NCBI GenBank assembly: GCA_000416275.1
Contig: ASZJ01000056.1
Coordinates: 2,804 to 66,803 of the forward strand
Length of the DNA: 64,000 nucleotides
Source: Osedax symbiont Rs1
GTDB lineage: Bacteria > Pseudomonadota > Gammaproteobacteria > Pseudomonadales > Balneatricaceae
Direction of reading: 5' to 3'
Positions 24,596 through 34,385 of this stretch are shown here, in pieces. A program made the position numbers and the translations under genes. Numbering within the stretch: the first letter of the stretch is position 1; each line of letters starts with the position of its first letter. The notes under the pieces were generated by a model that saw only the letters and a list, made by a program, of their open reading frames with translations, was not told the DNA's origin and made no database searches.

Positions 24596-25483
24596 ATGGA
24601 AGTTTGGATCAGTTTTACTCTACTAGCCGCGTTTATGCAGTCGATCCGCACCGCCGGTCAAAAAAGAATTGCAAATTATATCTCTCCGATGGCGACAACT
24701 TTAGTGCGCTATCTGTTTGGTTTGCCTTTTGCTCTGTTGTATTTGTGGTGTATCGGAGGGGATGATCTGCTTCCCTTAGTGAAAAGTGCTTTTTCTGCGA
24801 AAACTTTTGTTCTCTATGCGAGTGGCGCTGCAGTGGCGCAAATTTTTGCCACTGTCTGGTTGGTGAAAGTGCTAGGTTATAAGAACTTTGCAGTCGGAAC
24901 TAGCTTCGCTAAAACCGAGGCGATTTTAACGGCGGTATTGGGAGTGCTGTTCTTCTCCGCTTACCTATCTGTCTATGGCTGGATCGCGGTTATTTTATGT
25001 GTGTTGGGCATTTTAGTCGTCAGTTTACCTAAGAGAGGGCAGCCGATTGAAAAAACAGTGGTGGCATATGGCTTGTTATCTGGGTTGGCGTTTGCCTTTA
25101 CCTCCCTGTGGCTGCGACAGGCCAGCTTGAGTTTAGGCGACAACTTTATGTTCAACGCAGCTCTGACCTTAGTGTTTATGGTGGTGTTGCAAACATTTCT
25201 TTGTTTAATTTATGTGTGCCTTAAGCAGCCCGAACAGTTGCTGATATTGAAAAAGCATTTGCTGCTGGCGATGTTTGTCGGGGTGACTAGTGCTCTGGGG
25301 TCTATCGGTTGGTTTACCGCTATGACTTATGAAAATGCAGCCCTGGTAAAATCATTGGGCCAAATTGAATTCGTTTTCACCTTGTTAATCACTTACTTTT
25401 TCTTCCATGAGAAAATTTCTATTAAAGAGTTTATTGGTATGCTGCTGATTGTGGCCAGTGTGGTAATTTTGCTTTTAACCTAA
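24596..25483 (+). CDS. EamA-family (DMT) transporter
   Basis: A 295-residue inner-membrane protein with about ten predicted helices and a two-fold internal repeat, the EamA/drug-metabolite-transporter layout. Examples are FGLPFALLYLWCI, FATVWLVKVLGYKNFAVGTSFAKTEAIL and MLLIVASVVILLL at the C-terminus. Substrate unknown; relatives export amino acids, nucleobases or other metabolites. AAGGAAG lies 5 bases before the start. It diverges from the xanthine dehydrogenase operon, so a link to purine metabolites is possible but unproven. Confidence 0.88.
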   Translation: MEVWISFTLLAAFMQSIRTAGQKRIANYISPMATTLVRYLFGLPFALLYLWCIGGDDLLPLVKSAFSAKTFVLYASGAAVAQIFATVWLVKVLGYKNFAVGTSFAKTEAILTAVLGVLFFSAYLSVYGWIAVILCVLGILVVSLPKRGQPIEKTVVAYGLLSGLAFAFTSLWLRQASLSLGDNFMFNAALTLVFMVVLQTFLCLIYVCLKQPEQLLILKKHLLLAMFVGVTSALGSIGWFTAMTYENAALVKSLGQIEFVFTLLITYFFFHEKISIKEFIGMLLIVASVVILLLT

Positions 25484-25504
25484 AGTGTCGTCAGATATCC
25501 CGGT

Positions 25505-25548
25505 GATCAAAGCTACAAGCTACAAGCTAAAAGCTAAAAGCTAAAAGC
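25505..25548. repeat. Short tandem array of AAGCTAC/AAGCTAAA units
   Basis: AAGCTAC is repeated, then AAGCTAAA about three times, just after the EamA gene stop and before the convergent chromate transporter gene. Similar 7-8-bp arrays occur at 36090, 43785 and 61407. Confidence 0.7.
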
Positions 25549-25645
25549 AGTAGCACTCATCTGGCAGGTGGTTACTCCCTAGCTAATTGTGCTGAAAGAA
25601 TTGCAATATGCTTGGGAGGTGCCTGATACGTGCGACAGTAGAATT

Positions 25646-26215
25646 CTATTGGCCTCCCAAAAATAGTCCTCCATAAATAAGCCCACCGAGAATAACTAAG
25701 GCCGGGTGCACTTTGCTTCTCTCAAGTAGTAAATAGGCCAGTCCGATTAAGATTAAGCTGTGCAGCCAACCGGATTGATCGTAGCTGCTGAGTAGAAATT
25801 TCCAACTTAAAATAGCCATCATTACCGCAATCACCGGGCGCACTAACAGTGTCATAGATTTTACTTTAATGCTGTTTCTATGGCGGTATAACACTGCCAA
25901 TAGCAAAATCATTAATATAAGTGTGGGTGCGACTGTCGCCAACACGGCAATCATTGCACCGCCAATTCCGGCCACTGTATAGCCAATGTGACCCGCCATT
26001 TTAGTGGCAATCGGGCTAGGTAAAGAATTTCCCAGGGCGAGCGTCTCCGAAAATTGTTGGATGTCTAGCCATGCATAATGGCCGACGACTTCCGCTTCTA
26101 TGAGCGGAATAATGGCCGGTCCGCCGCCGTAACCGATGATGTTGGGAATGAAAAAGGCCAAAAAAAGCTGCCAGTAAACGAGCAGTATATTGGCGTCAGA
26201 GGTGGCTTCAAGCAT
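25646..26215 (-). CDS. Chromate transporter, short-chain CHR protein (second subunit)
   Basis: A 189-residue half-size CHR-family protein with five to six predicted membrane helices. The family motif FFIPNIIGYGGGPAIIPLIEAEVV at the N-terminus is followed by LALGNSLPSPIATKMAGHIGY. Short CHR proteins work as pairs encoded side by side, as here with the gene at 26208, which it overlaps by 8 bases. Family members export chromate; the physiological substrate in a given host may differ. Confidence 0.9.
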   Translation of the reverse strand: MLEATSDANILLVYWQLFLAFFIPNIIGYGGGPAIIPLIEAEVVGHYAWLDIQQFSETLALGNSLPSPIATKMAGHIGYTVAGIGGAMIAVLATVAPTLILMILLLAVLYRHRNSIKVKSMTLLVRPVIAVMMAILSWKFLLSSYDQSGWLHSLILIGLAYLLLERSKVHPALVILGGLIYGGLFLGGQ

Positions 26216-26753
26216 TGTTGGGCTCCTTGCGCAGCAGAGCGACCAACAGTAAGCTGAGAATAATTAAACCTGGATGCAGATTGAGTAAGACAATCGCAAT
26301 AAAGCTCAGGCCGGCAATAACTAAAGTGCCTGGTACGCCAAAATTACTGCAAGATTTATCAAAAAAGTCCCAGGTTAATTTTGCCATCATCACTACAACG
26401 ACAGGCAGTACGCCTAAGCCCATGCCCTGCACCCAAGCTTGATCTTTGTGTTCACTGAGAATAGTCAGCATTAAGATCATGGCGATGATCGATGGGACTA
26501 TGTTGGCGAGTACTGCGTTAATGCAGCCGGCGATGCCGCCTACTCTATAGCCAATATAGCCCGCCATTTTGGTCGCTATTGGCCCAGGTAAAGTATTGCC
26601 GATTGCTAAAGTGTCCGAAAACTCGGCAGCAGTCATCCACTGGTATTTATCGACCACTTCTTTATAGAAGAGAGGGATCATCGACGGGCCGCCACCAAAG
26701 CCAAAAATGCCGATGCGCAAGAATGCTAGAAAGATTTGCCACTGTTTTGCCAT
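26208..26753 (-). CDS. Chromate transporter, short-chain CHR protein (first subunit)
   Basis: A 181-residue partner of the next gene. The motif FLRIGIFGFGGGPSMIPLFYKEVV and LAIGNTLPGPIATKMAGYIGY repeat the pattern of its neighbour, showing an old duplication. The pair would insert with opposite orientation in the inner membrane. A family B repeat lies 24 bp upstream of the start, so the promoter must lie in those 24 bp, in the repeat, or beyond it. Confidence 0.9.
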   Translation of the reverse strand: MAKQWQIFLAFLRIGIFGFGGGPSMIPLFYKEVVDKYQWMTAAEFSDTLAIGNTLPGPIATKMAGYIGYRVGGIAGCINAVLANIVPSIIAMILMLTILSEHKDQAWVQGMGLGVLPVVVVMMAKLTWDFFDKSCSNFGVPGTLVIAGLSFIAIVLLNLHPGLIILSLLLVALLRKEPNNA

Positions 26754-26777
26754 GCTATTAACGCCTGTTAAGTCTAA

Positions 26778-26937
26778 CCTGAATCAGTGGCTTCACTGCG
26801 CCACATGGCGCAAGCTATTGATTATACAGCGGTTAGAAAAATACCCGCTGAACCTACGGGTGCAGCTAAGATTTTTCAATTCCACCGTAGAAGCAATATC
26901 TTACACTCTGTATTCACTTTGAAGTCACGGATTCAGG
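26778..26937. mobile_element. Repeat family B (short subtype), 160 bp, with target duplication
   Basis: Ends CCTGAATCAGTGGCTTCA and TGAAGTCACGGATTCAGG are inverse with two mismatches. It is flanked by perfect TCTAA (26773-26777 and 26938-26942). This is the best reference copy for the short subtype. It encodes nothing. Confidence 0.9.
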
Positions 26938-26986
26938 TCTAAGATTTCATTCTTTATTTTTATTGAGTAAAAGGAGTGAGAATATT

Positions 26987-28600
26987 TTACCAGCAGGCAA
27001 TATGGCCGTCGGTTCGCGCCTCTGTGCCGCCACACAAAACTCCGCTATCGGGGTTTCTGGTAATAATTTGCCCACGACCGTAGCTGCTAAGGTCAAAAGC
27101 TACTTCAATATCATGTCCTTTTGCACTTAAGCCCTGGGTAATGTGCAGGGGAACTTGGTGTTCAACCCCGACGGTTTTATTTTCCAGCCACTGCCAGCGC
27201 GGCGCATCGAGAGCTGCCTGCGGATTTAAACCAAAATCGATCATGTTCATCACGACTTGCATATGACCTTGCGGCTGCATAAAGCCACCCATTACTCCAA
27301 AGGGGCCAACGGCGTGTTTTCCCCTAGTGATAAAACCTGGGATAATAGTATGGTAGGTCTTTTTGCCAGGCTCTAAATAGTTGTGGTGATCGGGATCAAG
27401 CGAGAAGGTGTGGCCTCGGTTCTGCATGGCTATACCGGTATTCGGAATCACCACACCGGAACCAAAGCCGTGATAATTACTTTGAATGAAAGAGACCATA
27501 TTGCCATGCTTATCAGCGCAGGCTAAATACACAGTTCCTCCCGAGCTAGGCTTTCCCTCGGTAGGGTTTTGAGCTCGATCGCCAATTAGCGCCGCTCGTT
27601 GCTTGGCATAGTGCTCGCTGAGCATGTCTGCGACGGACACTTGCATTTTATCAGCTTGGGTAATGTAGTGTTGGCCATCGGCAAAGGCTAGTTTTATCGC
27701 CTCTATTTGCCGATGATAGGTATCGACTGTCTCCCTCTCTTTGAAATCAAATTCTTTGAGCATGTTGAGTGCCATCAGCGCTAACATGCCTTGGCCGTTG
27801 GGCGGGATCTCCCAAATATCGTAGCCTTTGTAGTTAATGCTGATAGGCTTTACCCATTCAACTTGGTAGCTAGCCAGATCTTCTGCACGTATATAACCGC
27901 CGGTTTCTCGGGAGAATTGCGCAATTTTGGCCGCTATTTCGCCGCGATAAAAACTCTCGGCATGGGTTTTACCAATGGCTTCTAAGGTCGCTCCCTGCTC
28001 CGCACAGCGGAAGATTTGACCTGCTTTTGGAGACTTGCCAGCAATCGTAAAAGTATCAAACCAATGCTCAGTGGACTGTTCGGTTAATGTTTGAGCAAAC
28101 AAGTTGGTCGCTTTATCCCAAAATTCACTGACACTCGCCGAAACGGGGAAGCCCTCTTTGGCTAAATCCGCCGCCGGCTGCATAAGATCAGCAAAAGGTA
28201 AAATGCCAAATCGTTTGGATAGCGCCGCCCAACTGGCGGGCGCGCCGGGTACGGTAACGGGTGTCCAGCCGTACATTGGCATACTGTGATGTCCCTGGGC
28301 TCTGACCTTTGCTGCACTCAGCGCAGCAGGTGCGGGTCCGCTGGCGTTTAAACCATGCAATTCTCCTTTCATCCAGACCAGCGCGAATGCATCCCCGCCA
28401 ATCCCGTTAGATGTCGGCTCTACCACCGTCAGTGCCGCCGCGGTGGCAATTGCAGCGTCAACTGCATTGCCGCCGCGTTTTAAAATACTAAGTCCCACTT
28501 CTGCAGCCAGTGGTTGAGACGTCGCCACCATTCCGTTTTTGGCATAGCAAGCGGTCCGCCTTGAGGCGTATGGGTAGTTATGAGGGTTATTGTCAATCAT
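26987..28600 (-). CDS. Gamma-glutamyltransferase family protein (cytosolic type)
   Basis: 537 residues of the Ntn-hydrolase gamma-glutamyltransferase family. Landmarks: GGNAVDAAIATAAALTVVEP, SNGIGGDAFALVW, IPPNGQG, and the nucleophile T356 in SSGGTVYLACAD, where self-cleavage would make the two subunits. It lacks a signal peptide, so unlike secreted GGT it is probably cytosolic, like YwrD-type members; the substrate may be a gamma-glutamyl compound or a cephalosporin-like amide. It diverges from a GntR/FadR-type regulator. Confidence 0.88.
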   Translation of the reverse strand: MIDNNPHNYPYASRRTACYAKNGMVATSQPLAAEVGLSILKRGGNAVDAAIATAAALTVVEPTSNGIGGDAFALVWMKGELHGLNASGPAPAALSAAKVRAQGHHSMPMYGWTPVTVPGAPASWAALSKRFGILPFADLMQPAADLAKEGFPVSASVSEFWDKATNLFAQTLTEQSTEHWFDTFTIAGKSPKAGQIFRCAEQGATLEAIGKTHAESFYRGEIAAKIAQFSRETGGYIRAEDLASYQVEWVKPISINYKGYDIWEIPPNGQGMLALMALNMLKEFDFKERETVDTYHRQIEAIKLAFADGQHYITQADKMQVSVADMLSEHYAKQRAALIGDRAQNPTEGKPSSGGTVYLACADKHGNMVSFIQSNYHGFGSGVVIPNTGIAMQNRGHTFSLDPDHHNYLEPGKKTYHTIIPGFITRGKHAVGPFGVMGGFMQPQGHMQVVMNMIDFGLNPQAALDAPRWQWLENKTVGVEHQVPLHITQGLSAKGHDIEVAFDLSSYGRGQIITRNPDSGVLCGGTEARTDGHIACW

Positions 28601-28666
28601 TGGCGATCGCCTATAAGCTGAGAGTTTGATTAAAGGTCATTTAGTTAAAAGCATAATCGCTATCAT

Positions 28667-28699
28667 AATATCGATATTTTAATAAATGTCGATATTTTA
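28667..28699. promoter_or_regulatory. Direct repeats TCGATATTTTA, candidate operator for the divergent GntR gene
   Basis: TCGATATTTTA occurs at 28671 and 28689, 18 bp apart. The first lies in the 12-bp palindrome AATATCGATATT (28667-28678). The position midway between ggt and gntR fits a shared control site. Confidence 0.45.
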
Positions 28700-28761
28700 T
28701 TCTGACAATCACGGCGCGGATCTATTACAATCTAAGCTTGCTCCTAGATTGATACGCAGCG

Positions 28762-29433
28762 GTGATAAAGATGACAGTGATGAAAGAGTCAGTTTCCAAG
28801 ACATTAAGCAGTGATCTCTATGGGTTAATTAAAAGCGACATTATCAATGGCCGCTTTGCGCCCGGAGACAAATTACGCACAGAAGTACTGCGCACGCTTT
28901 ATCAAGTAGGCAACAGTCCGCTGCGCGAAGCATTGACGCGTTTGGCCGCTACGGGTTTGATTAACCAAGAAAATCAAAGAGGTTTTCGGATTCCGCCAGT
29001 CAGCAGTGCCGATTTGCAAGATATCTGCGCCTGCAGGATGCAGATTGAAGTGGCCGCTTTGCAGCGGGCGATTGAAAAGGGGGATGATCGGTGGGAGGCT
29101 GATCTTTTAGGCGCTTTTCATCGGCTTAAAAAATCTCAGCAAAATGCTCAAGTAGGTACTGCTCACTGGGAAAAAAGACACAGTGAGTTTCATCGGGCGC
29201 TGATTTCTGAATGTGCTTCACCGACCTACTTAAGATTTTGTGCAATCTTGCACGACCAGTTTGATCGCTACCGTCGCCTAGCTCCGAGTGATGATAATAT
29301 TAGAGCGCAGTTGGATAGTCAGCATCTGCAAATAATGGAACTGGCACTGGCGCGAAAGGCCGATGCGGCCGGCGAGTTACTCGCAGAGCATATTCAATTA
29401 TCGGCGGCATCAGCCTTTAAGTTGTTTGCTTAA
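28762..29433 (+). CDS. GntR-family regulator, FadR/FCD subgroup
   Basis: 223 residues. The N-terminal winged helix contains DLYGLIKSDIINGRFAPGDKLRTEVLRTLYQVGNSPLREALTRLAATGLI. The C-terminal FCD ligand domain has the metal/ligand histidines in HSEFHRAL and EHIQLSA. FCD regulators respond to small carboxylic acids. GTG at 28762 or ATG at 28771 or 28780 can start translation. Divergent from the gamma-glutamyltransferase gene, which is the likeliest target. Confidence 0.88.
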   Translation: MIKMTVMKESVSKTLSSDLYGLIKSDIINGRFAPGDKLRTEVLRTLYQVGNSPLREALTRLAATGLINQENQRGFRIPPVSSADLQDICACRMQIEVAALQRAIEKGDDRWEADLLGAFHRLKKSQQNAQVGTAHWEKRHSEFHRALISECASPTYLRFCAILHDQFDRYRRLAPSDDNIRAQLDSQHLQIMELALARKADAAGELLAEHIQLSAASAFKLFA

Positions 29434-29536
29434 TAGCTGGCTGTACAGGTTTTGGCAAGCGGACTTTATCGATAATTGCTGGGCTGTAAGTGTTAGTGAA
29501 AACGTTGAACGCGTTTATCTGAAAAGCAATAGATAT

Positions 29537-29562
29537 AAAAAAGGCTATCAAATGATAGCCTT
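29537..29562 (-). terminator. Rho-independent terminator of fhs
   Basis: AAGGCTATCA (29541-29550) and TGATAGCCTT (29553-29562) are a perfect 10-bp inverted repeat. On the minus strand the stem is followed by TTTTTTATAT. It lies 34 bp beyond the fhs stop. Confidence 0.85.
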
Positions 29563-29595
29563 AGGGTATTAACTAAATTTAAGTTCTCACTAGAA

Positions 29596-31266
29596 TCAGA
29601 ACAGGCCTTGAATAAGCCCCTCTTCATCAACGTGAATCTTATTGGCTGCGGGAACCCGAGGTAGACCCGGCATCGTCATGATGTCACCACATACCGCGAC
29701 TACGAATTCAGCACCCGCTGCGAGGCGAACTTCACGAACGGTAACTGAGTGACCAGAAGGTGCGCCTAACAAGTTCATGTCAGTTGAGAAGCTGTATTGA
29801 GTTTTTGCCATACAAATGGGTAGATTGCCAAAGCCTTGTTCTTCAAATGCTTTTAGCTTCGCTCTTACTGCTTTGTCCGCCATCACTTCACTGGCGCCAT
29901 ATATTTTAGTCGCTATGATTTCAATTTTGCTGAAAAGCGGCTGGTCAAGTTCGTAGATCGGTGAGAACTGTGAATGGCCAGAGTCAATTAACTCAACCAC
30001 TTTAGTGGCTAGCTCCTTAGTACCATCTGAGCCATTGGCCCAGTGGCTCGCCACGATTGCTTCAACACCATGACTGGAAGCTGCTTCCTTTATAGCGGCT
30101 ATTTCAGCATCCGTATCATGGACAAACTGGTTGATCGCGACAATCACCGGAACACCAAAAGACTTAACGTTTTGAATGTGTCTCACTAAGTTAGCGCAAC
30201 CTTTTACCACCGCGTCAACATTCTCACCAGTAAGGTTGGTTTTATTGACACCACCATGCATTTTAAGCGCTCTTACCGTGGCGACGATGACTGTTGCCTC
30301 TGGTTTTAGGCCGGCTTTACGGCATTTGATGTTGAAGAATTTTTCAGCACCTAAATCAGCACCAAAACCTGCTTCTGTGACGACATAATCGCCGAGTTTC
30401 AGCGCCGCTTTGGTGGCGATAACCGAGTTGCAACCATGTGCGATGTTCGCAAATGGGCCGCCGTGAATGAAGGCTGGGTTGTTTTCCAGTGTTTGAACTA
30501 AGTTGGGGTTGATGGCATCTTTGAGCAGTGTTGCCATCGCGCCATCGGCATCTAGCTGCCTGGCTAAGATAGGTTGGCGCTCGCGAGTTTCAGCAACGAC
30601 AATGTTACCGATACGCGTTTGCAAGTCTTTAATATCCGTCGCTAGACAGAAAATCGCCATGATTTCAGAGGCGACCGTAATATCAAAACCATCGGTGCGA
30701 GAATAGCCATTACCTGGACCACCAAGACCAATTGCAAGCTCTCTCAAGGCGCGATCATTCATATCAATTACGCGCTTGAACGCAATGCGACGGTTGTCGA
30801 TGCCCAGCGCATTACCCCAGTGGATATGGTTGTCAATTAATGCGGCCAGTAAGTTGTGAGCGGCGCCAATGGCGTGAAAGTCACCGGTAAAGTGTAAGTT
30901 AATATCTTCCATGGGAACTACTTGGGCCATTCCGCCGCCTGCAGCGCCACCTTTCATGCCGAAACAAGGACCTAAGCTTGGCTCGCGCAAGCAGATAACG
31001 GTTTGCTTGCCAATGCTGTTTAGACCATCGCCTAAGCCAACAGTAGTGGTGGTTTTCCCCTCGCCAGCGGGTGTTGGGCTAATCGCCGTGACTAAGATTA
31101 ATTTGCCATCTGGTCGGTCATCTAAGCTATTGATGAAATCTACATTTACTTTAGCCTTATCATGGCCATAAGGGGTGATGTGCTCAACTGGGATGCCAAG
31201 TTTAGCGGCGATTTCAGAAATAGGCTTTTTATTGGCTGCTCTGGCAATATCGATATCTGAGTTCAC
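29596..31266 (-). CDS. fhs: Formate-tetrahydrofolate ligase
   Basis: Makes 10-formyltetrahydrofolate from formate, ATP and tetrahydrofolate. The 556-residue protein has the P-loop [19 protein letters not shown] near residue 65, followed by [19 protein letters not shown] and TGDFHAI, all family signatures. The start is GTG at 31266 with AAGGA 8 bases upstream. Transcribed alone and closed by a good terminator. An exact 13-bp palindrome CGACCT-T-AGGTCG at 31351-31363 lies 85 bp upstream and may be an operator. Confidence 0.96.
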   Translation of the reverse strand: MNSDIDIARAANKKPISEIAAKLGIPVEHITPYGHDKAKVNVDFINSLDDRPDGKLILVTAISPTPAGEGKTTTTVGLGDGLNSIGKQTVICLREPSLGPCFGMKGGAAGGGMAQVVPMEDINLHFTGDFHAIGAAHNLLAALIDNHIHWGNALGIDNRRIAFKRVIDMNDRALRELAIGLGGPGNGYSRTDGFDITVASEIMAIFCLATDIKDLQTRIGNIVVAETRERQPILARQLDADGAMATLLKDAINPNLVQTLENNPAFIHGGPFANIAHGCNSVIATKAALKLGDYVVTEAGFGADLGAEKFFNIKCRKAGLKPEATVIVATVRALKMHGGVNKTNLTGENVDAVVKGCANLVRHIQNVKSFGVPVIVAINQFVHDTDAEIAAIKEAASSHGVEAIVASHWANGSDGTKELATKVVELIDSGHSQFSPIYELDQPLFSKIEIIATKIYGASEVMADKAVRAKLKAFEEQGFGNLPICMAKTQYSFSTDMNLLGAPSGHSVTVREVRLAAGAEFVVAVCGDIMTMPGLPRVPAANKIHVDEEGLIQGLF

Positions 31267-31561
31267 TTGCGTATCCTTTAAATTATTGTTTGGGATTTCT
31301 ACATAGCGATTGTATTGTCAATCTCTGTAGGGTTTCATGGACATTCAATTCGACCTTAGGTCGCATTCATCGGTCTTTGTTTAACCGGTGAGTGTTGAAA
31401 TTTTTATATTCTATCTGCTTCTATAAGCTCTAATACTGTCGATAATAACTGCTGAGCTCGTCGCTGATTTTAAAGACTTATAATGGATGCATAAGCACGT
31501 GGTCAATAAAAAAAGTCTGTAAAAACAAATAGCTCTGTTTCCAGCAGTGTATTGGATGTAA

Positions 31562-31663
31562 GAAAAATACCCGCTGAACCTATGGGTGCAGCTAAGATTT
31601 TTCAATTCCACTGTAAAACCAATATCTTACACTTTGTATTCGCTTTGAAGTCACGGATTCAGG
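31562..31663. mobile_element. Family B repeat lacking its left end
   Basis: From AGAAAAATACCCGCTGAACC to the intact right terminus GAAGTCACGGATTCAGG it closely matches the copy at 26778. The left third is missing or unrecognisable. Confidence 0.8.
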
Positions 31664-31911
31664 TATTAGTCTTATCAGCAGAGTAATGTTGAGCCGATCA
31701 TAGCACTGTTAATATCAATAAAACAAAGTTTCCAATAAGAAACTTTTGTCTTTTATTGGATATCTGGATCCGATTTGGAAAATAGGCTGAAAAAGATACT
31801 ATTAATTAACTAATAGTCTGAGTATAGCTACAAAAAATGGCTTTTTATCGCCAGTCAACCCCCACATATGCAAGTGACCTTATTAAATACTTAAAATCTA
31901 AACTGAGATGA

Positions 31912-31940
31912 TTAAACTTACCTGTTATATGCACTATAAT
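31912..31940 (+). promoter_or_regulatory. Predicted sigma-70 promoter of the PLP decarboxylase
   Basis: A perfect -10 TATAAT at 31935-31940 with a weak -35 TTAAAC at 31912-31917 and a 17-bp spacer. Transcription would start near 31947, giving a leader of about 22 bases before the ATG at 31969. Confidence 0.5.
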
Positions 31941-31968
31941 CCCCATTTGTTCTAATTTGGGGTTAGCA

Positions 31969-33399
31969 ATGGCGAAGCAGAGTACGCAGCAAAGTTTATC
32001 GATTTTGCAGTCGGTGGTTGATCAATATAACGCGCATCCTCGGGTCGTTACTCACACTACTTCGGCGCTGGAGTTACAGCGACAATTAGATGTCAGTTTG
32101 TCGGAGCAGGGCGCGGATGTGTCTGAGCTTGAGACCATGGCACTTAATTATTTACGTTTAAATCCAGATGTATCTTCGGCTAAATTTAACAAATTGCTCT
32201 ATTCCGGGATGAATCATGCCGCGCTACTGGGAGATTGGATCACCAGTCTTAGCAATGCCACCATGCATACCTATCAGGTCAGCCCGGTAGCGACGCTGAT
32301 GGAGCTGGAACTTATTCGACAGTGGAATAAGTTGGTGGGCTTCTCACAAGGTGAAGGGGTTATGGTTAGTGGCGCCAGTCAGGCCAATTTAATCGCGATG
32401 TTGTTAGCCAGGCATCGAGCTTGCCCCGAGGCAAAAACCTTAGGTATCCAAAAAACCTTGGTCGCCTATGTCTCTGATCAAGCCCATTACTCAAGTTTAA
32501 AGGCGATTAATGTGTTGGGGATAGGTAGCGACAACTTGATCAGTGTCGCCAGTGATCAGCAAGGTCGGATATTACCTGCAGCACTTGAACAGGCAATTAT
32601 TGCCAGCCTAGAGTTAGGCCATAGCCCTTTTTATATAGGCCTTACAGCGGGGACTACAGTGCTGGGAGCTTACGATGAAGTGGCGCCTTGTGCCGAGCTA
32701 GCCAAACGCTATAACTTGTGGTTGCATATCGATGGGGCGTGGGGCGCTCCGGTGTTGTTTTCCGCGAAACATCGACATTTATTGGCCGATGCAGACTTGG
32801 CCGATTCCATGGCATGGGATGCTCATAAATTAATGAACGTGCCCCTTACCGCGGCGGTTATTCTCACTAAAGAAACCGGATTGCTGAAAGATGTCTGCTC
32901 GGGAGGTGGGGCTGACTACTTGTTCCATCGCGATCAAAATGCGGACTACAATTTAGGTGAGAGATCTATCCAGTGTGGCAGAAGGGCGGATGCTTTAAAA
33001 GTCTGGATGAGTTGGAAGTCGATCGGCAATCAGGGCTTTGCAGATAAAATCGACCAGTTGCAGGAATTAAAACAAGGCTTCGTCACTCTACTTGAGAATC
33101 ACAATTTTGAACTCTTGCATCAGCCGAGCTATTTAAATGTGCTGTTTAGATATCGACCTGAAATGCCGATTAGTGAAGAGTCAGCCAAGTCACTGAGCGT
33201 CGCTATCTGCTCCCGGTTAAAAGAAAAAGACATTGCCTACAGTGACTATGCAACTTGTAAAGGTAAATCGGGGATACGCTTAATTTTAGCCAATCCAGAG
33301 ACTACCCTGGTGCAGCTAGCTAAAATGCTGGAGTGCTGTGAGCAGATTGCAGGAGAGCATTTGGCCAGCGGGATCTACACTGAGCGCTTAGTTAAATGA
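31969..33399 (+). CDS. Pyridoxal-phosphate-dependent group II decarboxylase
   Basis: 476 residues from ATG 31969, preceded by GGGG 6 bases upstream; a TTG four codons earlier is less likely. The fold-type I group II decarboxylase signatures are present: HIDGAWGAPVLFS near residue 255 and the PLP-lysine motif SMAWDAHKLMNVP. GVMVSGASQANLIAMLLAR marks the cofactor-phosphate region. The family includes glutamate, diaminobutyrate, tyrosine and aspartate decarboxylases. Substrate cannot be read from the sequence. It overlaps the following lipoprotein gene by 4 bases (ATGA). Confidence 0.85.
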   Translation: MAKQSTQQSLSILQSVVDQYNAHPRVVTHTTSALELQRQLDVSLSEQGADVSELETMALNYLRLNPDVSSAKFNKLLYSGMNHAALLGDWITSLSNATMHTYQVSPVATLMELELIRQWNKLVGFSQGEGVMVSGASQANLIAMLLARHRACPEAKTLGIQKTLVAYVSDQAHYSSLKAINVLGIGSDNLISVASDQQGRILPAALEQAIIASLELGHSPFYIGLTAGTTVLGAYDEVAPCAELAKRYNLWLHIDGAWGAPVLFSAKHRHLLADADLADSMAWDAHKLMNVPLTAAVILTKETGLLKDVCSGGGADYLFHRDQNADYNLGERSIQCGRRADALKVWMSWKSIGNQGFADKIDQLQELKQGFVTLLENHNFELLHQPSYLNVLFRYRPEMPISEESAKSLSVAICSRLKEKDIAYSDYATCKGKSGIRLILANPETTLVQLAKMLECCEQIAGEHLASGIYTERLVK

Positions 33400-34385
33400 G
33401 TAGTATCGTTGGTAGTGATTGTTTAGTAGTAGTTCGCTCATGCATTGTGGCCAAAAAATCAGCTTCAATCATGATATTGAGGGCTATCAGTGGGCTCTTG
33501 TTGATTGCTTTGACCGCTGGCTGTAGTCAGTTGTCGCAGGCGCACTCTAAAAATATAGTCAGCTTGCGCCCCAGTCAACTGCAAGTGTTAGATCCACAGT
33601 TGCATGAGATGTCCGGATTAGCGGAGACCGACGCATATTACTGGGGGGTTAACGATAGTGGTGGTAAGGCCGCGTTGTATGGGTTTGATAAAAAAACGGC
33701 GAAACTTGCGCAAGTGATCGAGTTGCAAGGTGCGATCAATATTGACTGGGAAGAATTAGCGCAAGATCAGCAGTTTCTTTATATTGCAGACAGCGGTGAT
33801 AATTTTGCAATGCGTCAGAGTATCGATATTTACAAAGTAGCTATCCAAGATTTAGCGCTTTTAAATAACTCTAGTAACGCCAGCAATGTTGGAACAGCGC
33901 GTAAAATAGCCAGCCAAGTGATTCATGTAAAATACGCCGATAAAGATAACTTTTTGCCACAAAAGAAGCATAACTTTGACAGTGAAGCGTTGACTGTGGT
34001 GGGTGACAAGCTGTGGTTGTTCTCTAAAAATCGCCAAGATCAACAGACTAAACTGTATAAAATTGATAAACAGGCAAAGCAGCAAATACTGGCGCCAACT
34101 GCGAGTTATCCGGTGCAGGGCTTAATCACTGGCGCCGATTACAATGCAGCCACCGAACAACTGATTCTATTAGGCTATTCAAAAAAATCGCTGTTTGGCG
34201 GCTCCTTTATCTGGGTGCTTGAGGTAAAAGATGATCTTCCGCTGTGGAGTAGCGCCACTAGATATAAGCTAAAGCGCTACGCGCAGTGGGAGTCAATAAA
34301 ATGGCTGACTAAAAAAGGCTTTATAGTTGCCGCTGAAAAGAGCTCACTAGGTGAGCAAGCAGTGGCTAAATTTGTACTACCTTAA
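33396..34385 (+). CDS. Putative lipoprotein, beta-propeller-like
   Basis: No named family. The frame overlaps the decarboxylase stop (ATGA at 33396). A typical lipoprotein signal, MILRAISGLLLIALTAGCSQ, begins only at codon 26 (33471), with lipobox LTAGC. Either the real start is 33471 or an unusually long leader is used; no good ribosome site marks either. The mature part has strand-rich repeats with aromatic and DSG/DSGDN motifs (YWGVNDSGGKA, LYIADSGDNFA, LWLFSKNRQDQ), like proteins with a propeller fold. An operon with a cytosolic decarboxylase is unexpected; function unknown. Confidence 0.65.
   Translation: MSSIVGSDCLVVVRSCIVAKKSASIMILRAISGLLLIALTAGCSQLSQAHSKNIVSLRPSQLQVLDPQLHEMSGLAETDAYYWGVNDSGGKAALYGFDKKTAKLAQVIELQGAINIDWEELAQDQQFLYIADSGDNFAMRQSIDIYKVAIQDLALLNNSSNASNVGTARKIASQVIHVKYADKDNFLPQKKHNFDSEALTVVGDKLWLFSKNRQDQQTKLYKIDKQAKQQILAPTASYPVQGLITGADYNAATEQLILLGYSKKSLFGGSFIWVLEVKDDLPLWSSATRYKLKRYAQWESIKWLTKKGFIVAAEKSSLGEQAVAKFVLP

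Larger units (their letters stand above)
31267..31968. other. Divergent intergenic region between fhs and the PLP decarboxylase
   Basis: About 700 bp without a gene. It contains the palindrome at 31351-31363, a truncated family B repeat (31562-31663), and a sigma-70-like promoter for the decarboxylase (31912-31940). The short frame on the minus strand at 31411-31611 is mostly repeat sequence. Confidence 0.6.

Noticed and set aside
31941..31962. Hairpin CCCCA/TGGGG that would cover the decarboxylase ribosome site
   Set aside because: The TATAAT at 31935 predicts transcription starting at about 31947, after the CCCCA arm, so the hairpin would not be in the mRNA.
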